A DNA stretch of 64,000 bases from Ancylostoma caninum (GCA_037903475.1 JBAJFG010000479.1:2900501-2964500); one strand, 5' to 3'; counted from the first letter of the stretch, positions 36,501 through 46,605 are shown. Notes: generated from the sequence alone by a model not told the origin. Numbers and translations: made by a program.

Positions 36501-36616
36501 TCATGGGATCCTTTATGAGCTTTTTTTTTTCAAGGGCCGAGCCGAAAACACCAAAGAAGAAGTCCTCATCGAAAACAAGACGACCGAAGAGAGCCACATC
36601 CGCTTCACCGCAATGA
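24586..36616 (+). CDS. klp-6: Kinesin-3 motor of the KLP-6/KIF28 type
   Basis: Plus-end microtubule motor. In C. elegans KLP-6 works in ciliated male neurons and helps place polycystins. Exon 1 (24586-24716) gives [15 protein letters not shown]; exon 2 (25938-26061) [14 protein letters not shown]; then the P-loop [17 protein letters not shown], switch [16 protein letters not shown], switch [58 protein letters not shown] and neck [21 protein letters not shown] coiled coil follows ([34 protein letters not shown]), then an FHA domain ([57 protein letters not shown]), and tail exons [60 protein letters not shown] and [20 protein letters not shown]. It ends in a basic tail, KRATSASPQ. Introns are large and transposon-rich. 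One intron (33684-33868) appears to use a GC donor. An extra exon near 33411 is possible but not needed for the frame. Confidence 0.92.
24836..25043. mobile_element. 208-bp inverted-repeat element in klp-6 intron 1
   Basis: Starts GGTGGCACCTGAGGTGACTT and ends AAGTCGACCCAGGTGCCACC. Inside, TTTGTCTGCAATTACGAC faces GTCGTAATTGCGGACAAA. The arms are about 50 bases. I see no clear target duplication. Confidence 0.72.
25085..25315. repeat. TTCGAA-rich patch in klp-6 intron 1
   Basis: A run of A/T-rich sequence with regularly recurring TCGAA, TTCGAG and ATATTCGAA words. The same word pattern fills 27215-27565 and 28855-29110 in other introns of this gene, and 865-990 near the left edge. Confidence 0.5.
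26915..27020. repeat. ACGGAAAACGG purine-rich repeat, copy 1
   Basis: Contains AATCCCGTAAAACGTGAAAC, GGAAGGCCAAAAATGGGC, GGAAAACGGAAAGCGTAAAA and ends ATTCCGCACACCCCTGATGG. Near-identical blocks occur at 58985-59070 and 60290-60390, so it is a dispersed family. It sits in a klp-6 intron. Confidence 0.75.
27215..27565. repeat. TTCGAA/AATATTCG-rich patch in a klp-6 intron
   Basis: More than a dozen ATTCGAA or ATATTCG words within 350 bases, including CAAATATTCGAAGATCTCGA, TTTATTCGAATATCAAGAC and GTTCGAATAAATATTCGAAG. The words are self-complementary, so the segment can fold on itself. It is not coding; open frames here are a by-product of the repeat. Confidence 0.6.
28855..29110. repeat. TTCGAA-like patch in a klp-6 intron
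   Basis: Recurring AAATTCGACC, AATTCGAATGCTCGAAAG and TTCTCGAATGCAAGG words, related to the patches at 25085 and 27215 but more diverged. Confidence 0.45.
29151..29333. mobile_element. Short copy of the CAGTGGCGGACGC MITE family
   Basis: Starts TAGTGGCGGACGCACATAG, holds TGGCATCTCCGTTACTTTGG and an AT-rich centre, and ends GTCGGCCACTG. It matches the termini and the middle block of the longer element at 31783-32046. The target duplication is not clear. Confidence 0.65.
29905..29985 (+). repeat. Copy of the GGGTAAATTTGGG dispersed repeat
   Basis: GGGTAAATTAGGGGTGTTCC, ACACGTTTTCTCTGGGTAAT, then CTCAGGGAGGCATGCGG, the same block order as at 34203. In a klp-6 intron. Confidence 0.55.
30590..30655. 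repeat. GC-rich dispersed repeat, klp-6 intron copy
   Basis: CAGCTGGTCTGCCGCAGCGC, ATAGGTAATGCAACGCGACC and TTCTGCGATGCAATAATG line up block by block with 20557-20640. Confidence 0.5.
31320..31570. mobile_element. 251-bp inverted-repeat MITE in a klp-6 intron
   Basis: Left arm TCTGATAACTGTGCAGCACG, AACGCAGCTCGAACGGCGTA, ATGGTTCGGTTAGAAACCCT; the right arm is its complement, ending CTGCACAGTTATCAGA. Arms are about 100 bases with few mismatches. A diverged relative with the same arm order is at 46002-46234. Confidence 0.82.
31783..32046. mobile_element. hAT-like MITE with 8-bp target duplication
   Basis: Starts CAGTGGCGGACGCAGAAAGT and ends CCCCCTCCGTCCGCCACTG. It is flanked by TTGTGGGC on the left and TTGTGGAC on the right, an 8-bp duplication with one mismatch, which is the hAT signature. 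It is 264 bp long with an AT-rich centre made of AATAATAAAT words and no transposase. Relatives lie at 29151, 35165, 46606 and 56393. Confidence 0.85.
32580..33400. repeat. AT-rich degenerate tandem array in a klp-6 intron
   Basis: Made of repeated words CTACTATACTATAT, TCATTTATATTTAGAATTTC and AGTTAATTCAATCTACTACA, spaced at roughly 80-130 bases. One long unit ending TTATATATTATACTTTATCA then TGTTCTC...AAATTTTTGGGAAA occurs twice, at about 33100-33165 and 33345-33400, the second copy running straight into the splice acceptor region. Confidence 0.75.
34203..34262 (+). repeat. Copy of the GGGTAAATTTGGG dispersed repeat
   Basis: GGGTAAATTTGGGTGGGTTG, ACACGTTCACCATGGGTAAT, CTTAATGATGCATCAC. Similar partial copies follow at about 35030-35090, 35385-35470 and 35655-35710, so this klp-6 intron (about 34175-35815) is a nest of this family. 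Confidence 0.6.
34600..35014. mobile_element. TTAA-flanked MITE (piggyBac-like), copy 2
   Basis: Starts TTAAAGGCAGAGGTCCACCT and ends GAGGTGACCCTCTGCCTTTAA. It has the same length (415 bp with both TTAAs) and sequence as the element at 9121-9535 in reverse orientation, for example shared ACGAGTCTTGGC/GCCAAGACTCGT and GATCAACATGATG. Located in a klp-6 intron. Confidence 0.88.
35165..35380. mobile_element. CAGTGGCGGACGC-family MITE, truncated copy
   Basis: Minus-strand reading begins CAGCGGCGGACGCAGAAAGT and runs through TTATTTTCCGGGGAGGGGCC at the other side. The far terminus is not recognisable. In a klp-6 intron. Confidence 0.6.
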
Positions 36617-36641
36617 AATATCTGTAATGACTACTACACAG

Positions 36642-36647
36642 AATAAA
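36642..36647 (+). terminator. Poly(A) signal AATAAA of klp-6
   Basis: AATAAA lies 26 bases after the klp-6 stop codon, a usual distance for a nematode 3' end signal. Confidence 0.6.
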
Positions 36648-36726
36648 CTAGTTCAGTAACACTCTAGGTTGTTACTTCACGTGTGATAATGACACCAGTG
36701 TTAAGTGGAAATAAGGGCAATTCACA

Positions 36727-37156
36727 TTAAAGGCAGCACTCACGGAAATTTTTGTGTTGAAGATTTCGCGGTATATCGGGGTTTTTAGAGACGATGAACT
36801 CATTGACAACGATGAAGTAGCGTGAAACACGCGAAAAACACAGAAAAAGATGGCGGTATTTCATGTGTGTCCACAGCGCGGACGAGTGTTCCGTGATGGG
36901 TCCCGCCACGAAACCCTGCAAATGGTACGAATTTCATAGACACGCCCCCGCTGAACCACATGCACACACCCTGTCAAAGGCGTTAGTTGGCGCGAGGGAA
37001 CCCTAACGTCCAGATCGGCATACGAGTCCACGGCAGTATCTTCGCAGGTAGGTGGCCATTCAAGGTGTTCAACTTACTGTTGCGATTGTCCAGCGGCCGG
37101 CTACATGGTAAGCGACTCATTTCAGGAGTGAAAATTTCCTTGAGTGCTGCCTTTAA
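36727..37156. mobile_element. Second TTAA-flanked MITE family
   Basis: Starts TTAAAGGCAGCACTCACGGA and ends TTCCTTGAGTGCTGCCTTTAA: inverted termini of about 20 bases with TTAA on both sides. The first nine bases match the other TTAA element (TTAAAGGCAG) but the interior is different, so it looks like a second family mobilised by the same kind of transposase. Confidence 0.82.
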
Positions 37157-37610
37157 GTGCGGGCGTCAGTCGCGCGTCAGACGCACGTACATATCCATAT
37201 GCGTATGATTTTCCGTGAAGACCGACTAATGCAGCATGAACATTCTAAATAAAAATACTGCGGTGCTACAAATGCGTGCGTCTGGCTTACGTCTGGACTG
37301 CGATCAGGGCTGCGACTGGGTCTATCCTTTACTACAAAGACGTAGGCGCGTAGAGAGCACGCGTCTAGTATAAACGTCCCTATAACTCGATACATTTTCC
37401 AAATTGTAAACGCAATCGTTCATTCAAATGTAAGTATCCATGAAAAGCATGAAATAGTGCACTAAATCTTTGACACTCAAACCCTTTATGAACCTAAATG
37501 TGAAGGTGTGTATAATCCCCCCCCCCAATTCACCTATCGCTAACACGGGCGCCAACACTTTTACCCCAGGTAATCAAATGATGCATCTAGAACCGAATCG
37601 TTTCACTATG

Positions 37611-37727
37611 GAGTGTAGAGCACTAAACTCGAAAAGGCGGTGCTGGCTAGTCCTGCGATTGGCCAATGCGTCTAACTGACCAATTGCAAAGCTCAGTAGC
37701 ACCGCCCTTTCTCGGTATAATGCTCCA
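37611..37727. repeat. Palindrome related to that in clu-1
   Basis: Left arm GGAGTGTAGAGCACTAAACT, CGAAAAGGCGGTGCT; right arm AGCACCGCCCTTTCTCGGTA, TAATGCTCC. Same plan as the clu-1 intron palindrome (GGAGC-GTTGTACC-GGAAAGGGCGGTGC). Confidence 0.6.
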
Positions 37728-38336
37728 TTCCCCCCGAATTCGCTCACATATGCAATGCAATCAAATTGTTCTTGTTAGGAGCCAACACCATGTGCTCCTG
37801 TATTTTAAGTTTTACTTCCTGACCCCGAATTAACACAAAGCTACATTTGAAGTTCTTTATCGATAAAACCATTTCAGTTTTAAATATAAGTTATTATACA
37901 ACAACTCACAGTAAACCAAATATAAAGAAAACTGTATAAATAAATTCAATGATGATGGAAACTGTGATACGCCGACTCCATAATCCCCGTTGCAAGAGTA
38001 ATTATACAGAAGAAACGAATCTAACAAATGCACGTATCACTTTCAATAACAATAATGATTGATTCCTTTAATACTACTCCCTGACAGCCATCAGCTATTC
38101 ACCTTTCTCTTTACGCATATTTTATGAAGGATTACAGTCACAGGGCTGTGTTTAGAACTATGAGCTTACCAAATAGAACTAAGCTTTATGGTAACAATAG
38201 CATTACTTTAAAAGATAGTCGATTTCAATTCTAGCGATATTTAAAGGACAAATCAGAAGGAAAGTATTTTTGGCAAGTCTTGCAGGAAAATAAAAAAAAA
38301 CCTCACTGGAAGCGCACAAAGGACTGGTAGACGCTT

Positions 38337-40324
38337 CTACTCCTCATCCACACCCCATCCAAAGCCACCCGGTCGCTCTTCCTCTGGCACTGGCTCCGCT
38401 TGCCGCTCATCGCACAACCATTTCAACCAGCCCGGGGTAACTAACAAGCGCATGCCGTGCTGCTGATACGGGAACACATCTTCCAGGAAGAAGTAGAAAT
38501 GTCCACACGCAATACCTGCAACGGCCATAGTGTCTCAAATAGATGCGAGATCACGATTATATAAAACAAATATAACTTCCACTTCCAAGCACAAAACAAG
38601 TTTTGTGGGTACCGTCACGCACCCATGAAATCCACTATTGCGTTGTTCCCCAGCAAAAGCGAGAAAAGGAGAAGAACCCATGGTAGATATGGGGCTGTGA
38701 AGGATAGCACACCAAAGAAATTCATCTAAAATATTTAAGTAAATGAAAATGCTCCATAAAGTGCAAGACAAAAAAAATAAGCAGAAGAGGCTTCACCTGA
38801 ATATGAGGATTTCGTCTACTCCAAATGTAGACGAGCATGATAGTAAACGCTTGACCAAGGAAAACCATTTGTACGAAAATACCGCATAAGATCTGAAAAG
38901 TGCAGTAACATGCTTATACAACTAGACGAATAAGTTTCCTTTCAAGGCCTGCAGTGTGCATATAATGGTAGCGTACCAAAAATATCAAAAACCATTTCTT
39001 CCTGGATCAGTAAAATAGGAAAATGAATAATAGAACCAAAATCACGAGCCAGCTTAAAATGCGGTATCTTGTCTTCAATTTGAATCGTTTTTTTTTCTTT
39101 GCTGACGCTACTGCTCCTTCTTCAATCGACAGATTGACTTCATCGGTGCACAAAGAAAATCGGTGGGGTCAAAAACGCTCAAATAAACGTATGGCTACCC
39201 AAAGGGAAGCCCGCAACGCATTGCCACTAAAATTGAAATCCTCATCCCTGTGTACTGATAAGGAATGAGTAAAGAAATCACGCGAAATCTTCACAGGAAA
39301 TAGGAGCAGCTCACCATTAAGCCTCCTCCGAGCAAAAACATGTAGACAAAGTCGGCTCTCCTTCCGCGGAACGAACCTTCTTCTAACATCATGCAGTATC
39401 GATATGTGAAGATCATATTGAACATAAAACTAAAGCCGAACGATCCAAAGAAACAAAATGAGGTGAGGAGCCGCCAAAACTGAAGAAAAAAAAAGAACTG
39501 CATTTGATATATTTGAAATTGATGACCTAATCAATAAATCAGAACTCATCAGTTACCTGATATCGTTTGACAATCAGCTCCCAGTTAAAGTATAAGTGAA
39601 ACGGAGTGATAAAGTCGAGTTGCTAAAGAGTAACAACAGTACCAGAAAAAGTTGCTACGGCACTATTCCACTTGTTCTGCCCCAAAATCTCAAAATCAAA
39701 AATCTCCCTAAAACTTTGTCTAGGGGGGTTATTTGACATGCTGATCACGAATATCACATTGATTTTGCACGGTAACCCCATTTGGGTAGGCTTACGGTGG
39801 GGTAAGGGTAAGTATGGTATCTCATAAAAACACCTGAATTTTTGTCTACGGGGGTTTTTTGACATGCTGAGCACGAATATCATGCTCATTTTGCACCGCA
39901 ACCCTATTTGGGTAGGGTTACGGTGGGGCAAGGGTAAATATGGTATCCGTAACCCTACCCAAATGGGGTCACCGTACAAAATCAATGTGATATTCGTGCT
40001 CAGCATGTCAAAAAACTCCCGTAGACGAAAATTCAGGTGTTTTTATGAGATACCATACTTACCCTTACCCCACCGTAAGCCTACCCAAATGGGGTTACCG
40101 TGCAAACCAATGTGATATTCGTGATCAGCATAACAAATAACCCCCCTAGACGAAGTTTTAGGGAGATTTTTGATTTTGAGATTTTGGGGCAGAACAAGTG
40201 GAATAGTGCCGTTGCTACACATGTATATTGAACATACCACTGCCAAAGTAGTCAAGACGCACGCAGTTGTGTATGCCCGAGTGACGGGCGGCATATCCGT
40301 GTACACATCTATCAAATTTTGCAT
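38337..40324 (-). CDS. Derlin-2/3 homologue (ERAD membrane protein)
   Basis: Derlins are rhomboid-like ER membrane proteins that help move misfolded proteins to the cytosol for degradation. The exons read from [20 protein letters not shown] (40324), [40 protein letters not shown] and [20 protein letters not shown], to a membrane exon with [38 protein letters not shown], and [19 protein letters not shown]. It ends [10 protein letters not shown]. The WR motif (FWRLLT) and the PPVTR opening are typical. It closely resembles C. elegans R151.6 (from memory). Intron 1 (about 39625-40230) holds a 568-bp inverted repeat. The start ATG follows TTTTTGCAG directly, suggesting a trans-splice site. It lies 437 bp downstream of hsp-75 on the same strand. 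Confidence 0.94.
39651..40218. mobile_element. 568-bp near-perfect inverted repeat in derlin intron 1
   Basis: The left half (GCACTATTCCACTTGTTCTG...) and the right half (...CAGAACAAGTGGAATAGTGC) are nearly identical complements with a centre near 39935. Each arm holds two tandem copies of a sub-unit containing GACATGCTGA-CACGAATATCA, ATTTGGGTAGG-TTACGGTGGGG and AAGGGTAA-TATGGTAT. Termini read GTTGCTACGGCACTATTCC and GGAATAGTGCCGTTGCTAC. Such symmetry in one intron suggests a recent insertion of a foldback-type element. Confidence 0.85.
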
Positions 40325-40333
40325 CTGCAAAAA
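40325..40333 (-). promoter_or_regulatory. Candidate trans-splice acceptor for derlin
   Basis: TTTTTGCAG on the minus strand immediately precedes the derlin ATG, with no coding exon seen upstream before hsp-75 ends at 40761. This is the pattern of a nematode spliced-leader addition site. Confidence 0.55.
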
Positions 40334-40760
40334 TGATGTAAACCGTATAACCAGTATTAAACTTGAACACCAAAATATGTAGTATCACGCGTCCACGTCC
40401 TGCTTAATTATAACAAGCATCTCATGAACTGGTATGATTTATGGTAAAAAATTGAAAATTTTCAATGATTACAGCAGTTAGAACAAAATGAAACGTTAAT
40501 TGACCGGTAACAGAGGATCATAAATCTTTCATGATTCAAACAAACTACTTTAGGCCTCCAGAATGAATAACAAGCATGATGAGACCACCGGAATCAATAA
40601 TACATCTAATTACTACCTGTGCGCAAGAAACTAGAATGAATTCTAATCTTAACTCTCAAGCTAAACTTTGTAATGGAAAATAATCACAGCAAAACAAAAA
40701 TGAACAGATAACAAGGAAAAACAACGCCTACGGGCTACAACCTAAACAAGCAAATCCTAA

Positions 40761-43700
40761 TCAAGGTGTCAAAATTGTGCTTTTGCTTCCAGCCAGCTGT
40801 GTTAGCAGTTTATTTAGTCGTTGTACCATGCCGCTGGTATCCTTTAAAAGTCCGGAAGTAATCAAAGCATTGTCGTAGATCTGAAATTGTACATTTCACA
40901 GCTATTCAAAATAAGTCAAGGATGGAAGAATTACCGAAAAAAAAACTCGTCGAAGTACCTGCGCGATCAATAACTCCGCCGTTTTTGGATCGGTCCTCTT
41001 CATAGTGTATAAGCTCTTGATTAGTGGATGTGTGAGGTTGACGTGAAGACATGGTTGAAGGAACACCTTAATCGTTCGGTATGGTCTTATTTCACTTCAG
41101 TTGCTGCAATAGTTATCGAAAAGCGCAGCGCCTTCTGTCTCTGCGGGGCGGCAACATCGGTCTTGATACGTATCAATTGGCGGCGCGCCGCTGCCGCTGT
41201 CAACGCCAACCAGTTAACAAGCACCAAAGCCAATGCCGTGGCGGCAGCAGCGACCGAAACCACTATCTAATTCGTATGAAAAAATACTAGCAAATGAGAC
41301 ATAGAACAATAGCAAAATTAGATTAGACTCAAGTTAATTGGCTAGAGAACAAGCTACAAAAGTTACCAAATGCTCCATGTCCTTAATTTCGCCTGTCCGA
41401 AGCAAGTGTCTGGCAGCACCCATCTCGTGCTTAATAGTAAGCATGACAGGATGTTCACTCGGTCGGTGATTACCAGCGATGTCAAAGACCTGAAACTTTT
41501 TTTATGATGTAGTAATAGAGAACAGTTTCGGAAACTGTTGTGTCTAATCAAATTATCAAATAATATGAGGTAAAAAGGACCTTGACTGAACCGAGCGTAG
41601 TCTTAATCCAATCCAGCAACTCCTTCTTATCAACATCTCGGAATTGTTCTGTAATGTAGTAGTGAGCCACAAATATGAAAAACGGAGGTTAAAAAATTTT
41701 GATGGAACAAGGACCAACTCCCTTCCGCTTTATCCTTGTCTTCTCCTTTCGAAGCAGCACTCTCAGCCCATTTCTCTACTCCTACCAACGGTTTCATGTT
41801 GAATTGGTGTAGAGCAAGGAACACAACCTTGAAAAACCGTTAACTTCTGGATGCCTTAATCTTTAATAATGAATCGTGCAAACCTCATCGGCTGGCTCGT
41901 ATAAGAAAAGCACTTCCTTGTTCTGGGATCTGACCAGTTCATAGTACGGAGACGACTCAGCCAATTGCCGGCTAAAAAGCTATATTAAAAAAGGAAGCAG
42001 AAACTGACAGTTTTTTCATAATCACAAAGCAACATATTTGAGCAGGCGAGGAAGCAAAGAAAAATAATCGCACCTGGGCGAGAACATGTAATAGATCTCT
42101 TTCTGGTCTTCCTGCATTCGTTTACAGTATTCAGTCAAATTTGTCAGCACACCAGCCTTCAGATTTGATGATTCAAAAAGCATCAGCTTCGCAATCTCCT
42201 CCTTCAAAAAAGTAGTTCGCAACACTTTGAACAGCGTGATGAAAATTGGGATATAACTAGGGTGAAATGCAAAATGATCTTAGTATAAGTATAAATCTAA
42301 AAGTATAAACCTTTAAAAACCTAGAACTCACCTTCTCGGAATGATCAACTTGGGTAACGATGCCCTCTTTCAAGAAGATACTATATTGTTTATAGAAATC
42401 CTCGTATTTTTCACTATCCTTCTTCATTTCGTTCTGCAGGAAGCTGAGCACTTTATCCGTGAGAATTTTGCGTAGTTTCCTGTAAAAATTGTGTTTCATT
42501 GGGCGAAAGTAAGCGTTTGAAAGCTATACTCACCTCAGGACTGGATTGTTTTGAAGCATCTCGCGGCTGAGATTCAGCGGAATGTCTTCCGAGTCGACAA
42601 CGCCCATAACGAAGTGGAGATAGCTTAAAATCAAAAATTAGACGGAGAGATTGTGAAAGTTGGACCTCCGAGGCGTAAACAAACTCAGGCTATCCTTGTT
42701 CTCAAGCCCGTAGAAGAGCATTTTGCATAGTAAGCTTTTTCAGCAGACAAAGTTCAAAGGATTAAACTATTCTCATCCACCTATTAAAATTAAACATAGA
42801 CTTAAAGAGATACAAAGTCCTAGACATGCTAAGTAAATGTAGTGATTTTTACGGATAAAATGATAATGCCCCTGAAACACCATCCTGACCCAAAAGTGTG
42901 AATTTAACTAAGTCTTCGTAAGAAGCACAGCAATTTCTAAAAGGAGAAAAAACGGCTCAGCTGTAATGTCAATAGGTTTTGTTTGACTTTTTCTTTTAAA
43001 ACAAAGTTCCGTTATATCAAAATTGACCAGTTAGTAATGACAAAACTAAAGATAGAAGGAATTGCAATAATGATTTGGTATCTCAAACCCAAACATGTAC
43101 TTGAAGGTAAAATTCAACCAGATAAATTGACAAAACGAAAAAAAGAAAAAGAAAAAGAAAAAGATGACAGCAAACTAACTTTGGCAACAGTTCCTTGGCG
43201 TTGGGCTTGATAAGCACTCGTCTAGCATACAAAGACAAGCCGCATTCTCTGTTGTGAGCCTGAGCAGCGTACTCCAACATAGAGAATCTATGCTGCGGTA
43301 TGTACAAGACGGAACGCAGAGAAACTGGGGTATCCGTCTGGAAAAAATAGAAGATCTCTTCAAAGATACAAGATGATGAAAATCCAACACTCAAGGATCA
43401 TAAAGTTGTAAGCGTCTTCACTGAACGGAACATACTAGAAGAAAAATATCAATGATCCAACCTTGTAGTGGATAGTGTAACATGGACGTTGGAAAGCTTC
43501 CGATTTCTTCTGCTGCTTCGCTAGTTGCCTGGAAAAAATTATGCCAACTACTTGAGCCTCAAAATGCATGCAGTGAGCGTTGATGGAGCAGATGAACTTG
43601 CGGACTTGAGCATGCCCAGCAGCGAGACCGCGCCGCGCAATGGGATCGCTACCTTGAACTGCCGTAATGGCAAATCGTACCAATATTTAGTGATACTTCG

Positions 43701-45655
43701 CCATATATGCGATGGAAAAACGCTGAACATCAGTACGATCAGCTACTACGGCAGCGTAAGGTAGCCTTCATAGCGCGGGGTCATGCTGCTGTGCACTCTC
43801 AAGCCTGCAAGTTCGTCAGTTCCATCGACTCTGCACACGTTCGGAAACAATTTTCTCTTGACATGCTCTACCCAAATCGTTCAGAACTAACTAGAAGAAA
43901 CTATTCATGCAGAAACACTCTATGAGGTTTGTGATGGTGAATCATAGCGTCATAAATTCGATAATGCATTGCGAAACCATTAAGCGCAGCAATTTTCCTT
44001 CTTTTTTCAACTTCTTTGATTATTCCACATCAATGTTGTGTTACCTACAGTATTCTGACATGTTCACTTGTTGCTGGTAACATCTCAAGGTTCACAGTGC
44101 CCTTTTCTTTAGCTTGACTACCTAAGAATAGCAGGTCTGCCTTGGTAGTGGGGTGGCCATGAACAAATAAATAAGCTTGCTCGTGGATCAGGTGATCAGA
44201 AGATGATACCTCGAAAATGAAGAAATCTTACTTGAAGAACGTCTCGTGCATCTCCTTCGTCACGTCTTTCGGCTGCAACGTCCATATGGCATTCAAGCTG
44301 TTCACTCGTTCACCATTTAGAAGGATCGGTGCAGCAACAAAATAGGAGTACTTGTCAATAACCTACAATAAATGTTGTTTGGTAGGATTTCAAAACAAAT
44401 CGTTACACCAGCACCAAAACTGAGGAAATACCTCTTTCACTCGTTCTGCTTTCGAATATTCCGCCGAATCTCCTGCCTTCAAGTGAATGACAATCCGAGT
44501 GCCAGTTGGCAAGCCTTTTTCTTCAGAAACTTCATAGGAATTATCTCTGAAATATTAGCGACATACAGGAAAAAAAAACAGCAAGCGGATGGCAATCACC
44601 TCCTAGAGCTCGATTTTCTAGATAACGAGAAAACCAAATCTTCCACAGAAAAACACACCCATTCCAGGTCCACTTCAGTCCTTTATCCTCGGGCTCACCA
44701 ACTTTCCTTGTGGTAACAACGACAGAATCCGCTACCATAAAGGCTGAGTAAAATCCAACACCGAATTGACCAATCACAGCTTCGGCGTTATCCTTGTTCT
44801 GAAAACATTGTAATTACCGAATTTTTGTTCTCTTCAATATTAAAATCAAAGGAAAATGACCTTCTCAATGAATTCCTTGCTACCGGACTTTGCAATAGTT
44901 CCTAGACATTCAAGTAACTCTCTCCTATCCATACCAATACCAGTATCTTCAAAGGTAATGGTCCGATGACCCTAAAACTGAAGGCGTTGAACAAAACACT
45001 TGGCACAGCCGTAAAAGCCCACCTCATCTGTTGTGACACGAATTTCACTGGGTCCCTCGGCGATTTGGCCAGTTAGCTCGACACATCTTCGCTTCTCAAG
45101 AGCGTCGGATGCATTGGAAATTAGTTCTCTTACAAACACCTAAATAAGGGATAAAATGGTCAGCGTTTACCACCTGTAGGGATAAACCACACATTCGACT
45201 TCATCCTAGAATCGTACAGGTGTTTGAATGTAAGTGTATCCTATACAATCTCCTGTGGGATGGTCGACGCAGCGAAGCACTGCTTTGTCCTTTCAGCCTC
45301 CCTTGGTTCGAATTTAAGCTCAATTTTACTCCTATGCTACATTTCCATCTCTACAAAACCCATCCAAGAATACGCCCGTCCTCAGACAAAAAAAAGAACA
45401 TTAGAAAAAAAGAAGGCAAAAACTAGCCTCACTATCTGAATAAAGAGACTTTGCTACGATGTCCATGAGATTCTTGGTCTCGGCTTGAAATTCATGTCGT
45501 TCCGGAGCAGCTGCAGCGCAGAAGCGAGCCGGAGTGACGCAAAGATGTCGCGACGTCACGACGTGTGCTATACTCAATGGCCGCGGCGCCGCCGCTGCTA
45601 AGCGACGAGTGCTATGGAGAGCAACTCTGCCCAACGCATGACGAGCTGTCCACAT
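40761..45655 (-). CDS. hsp-75: TRAP1-type mitochondrial HSP90 (HSP-75)
   Basis: A mitochondrial chaperone ATPase. The N-terminus ([20 protein letters not shown]) is Arg-rich without acidic residues, as in a matrix targeting peptide. The GHKL ATPase follows: [18 protein letters not shown] (N-box with the Mg-binding Asn), [14 protein letters not shown] (G1), [20 protein letters not shown] (G2 loop). The middle domain has [80 protein letters not shown] and [12 protein letters not shown]. The C-terminal dimerisation domain has [40 protein letters not shown] and [13 protein letters not shown]. It ends STILTP. About 16 exons. The region around 41090-41270 between two C-terminal exons is not coding on this strand. 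From memory this corresponds to C. elegans R151.7, neighbour of the derlin gene. Confidence 0.94.
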
Positions 45656-45675
45656 TACTGACCTCCCTGAAACCC
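45656..45675 (-). promoter_or_regulatory. Candidate trans-splice acceptor for hsp-75
   Basis: GGGGGTTTCAG on the minus strand, 11 bases before the ATG at 45655, matches the worm acceptor consensus. Confidence 0.5.
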
Positions 45676-46001
45676 CCAAATTACTGACAACCGTAACTAA
45701 GTGGGAATGGGAAGAAAATCACTTGTTTTTCAACGAATGAGGGAATGATAGTACGGGCAGAAGAAATAGAAGAAAACGAGGCACTATGTAGACAAAAATT
45801 AGAAATGAAAATAGTGTGTAAAATGAAGAAAGAGAAAAGAAGACCCAATTACGGCACAAAATTGAGCCGAAACTAAGGATTAGTTCCACTCAACTATATT
45901 CACTGATACGGTACCGAATAGTTTTGTGTAATTGCGGTAGAAGCGAGATTGCGCACGGACCAAGATTGGAAAGATTGGAAAACCTCGGGAACTCATCTGT
46001 T

Positions 46002-46234
46002 CTCCGATAAATGTGCAGCAGAAACGCAGCCCGAACAGCGTAACACCTCAAGTACAAAGCCTAGAAGCATTTTCTCGCGGTTACTCTCACCCTTCCCTCA
46101 ATTACTGCGCGAGCAATCCTTCCTTTAGCAGCAGTCGAGGGGAGGATGACAGCAGTTGGGAACCGTTGCTGCTAGGGTTTCTACCCGAACCACTACGCCG
46201 TTTGGGCTGCGTTCGTGCTGCACAATTATCGGAG
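46002..46234. mobile_element. Diverged copy of the 31320-31570 MITE
   Basis: Left CTCCGATAAATGTGCAGCAG, right GCTGCACAATTATCGGAG. Internal blocks TTGCTGCTAGGGTTTCTACC and CGAACCACTACGCCGTTTGG match the klp-6 intron element at about 31502-31540. Confidence 0.75.
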
Positions 46235-46250
46235 TACGGCGTTGTTCATA

Positions 46251-46457
46251 CTTGCGGCGTGTCAAAATTTACGCGCCTCTCCAAAACTTCCCAAAATTTC
46301 CGCGCCGCGTCGAAGCGGTGGAAATGGAAACGCAGTCTGTCCGCGCGGTAGTCGCGACGGCAAAATCGGGAACATTCCCTACCTGCCAGGATTTCTCTTC
46401 TATGTACCTCTCTGTTCTGCATTGTATATTGAAACGTGAACTTTGACGCGCCGCAAG
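46251..46457. mobile_element. 207-bp MITE with CTTGCGGCG termini
   Basis: Starts CTTGCGGCGTGTCAAAATTT and ends GAACTTTGACGCGCCGCAAG: inverted termini of about 16 bases. The interior is GC-rich on one side (CGCGCCGCGTCGAAGCGG). No second copy seen in the window. Confidence 0.65.
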
Positions 46458-46605
46458 CATGAATAACGCCTATGCAGTGTGGGCGGGCGATGAGGATGTC
46501 GGGTGTTGCTTCGCCCGCCCGCGCAGTTGTAAGAAATAGTTGAGTATTTGTGCCTATGAGCTGCATTTCTCTCCTGCCTTCCCTTCTCTAACATCCTCAC
46601 ACCAC

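Larger units (their letters stand above)
36648..38336. other. Convergent spacer between klp-6 and derlin
   Basis: No gene. It holds the TTAA element at 36727-37156, a GGGTAAA-family trace at about 37505-37600 (TTTTACCCCAGGTAATCAAA, TGATGCATC), and the palindrome at 37611-37727. The rest (37740-38336) is AT-rich and presumably 3' untranslated sequence of derlin on the minus strand. Confidence 0.5.

Noticed and set aside
39623..40115. Overlapping ORFs on both strands in the derlin intron
   Set aside because: They are translations of the 568-bp inverted repeat, with the same peptide words appearing on both strands.
41028..41290. Open frames antisense to the hsp-75 C-terminal region
   Set aside because: Shadow frames of exon and intron sequence of hsp-75; Ala-rich by base composition.
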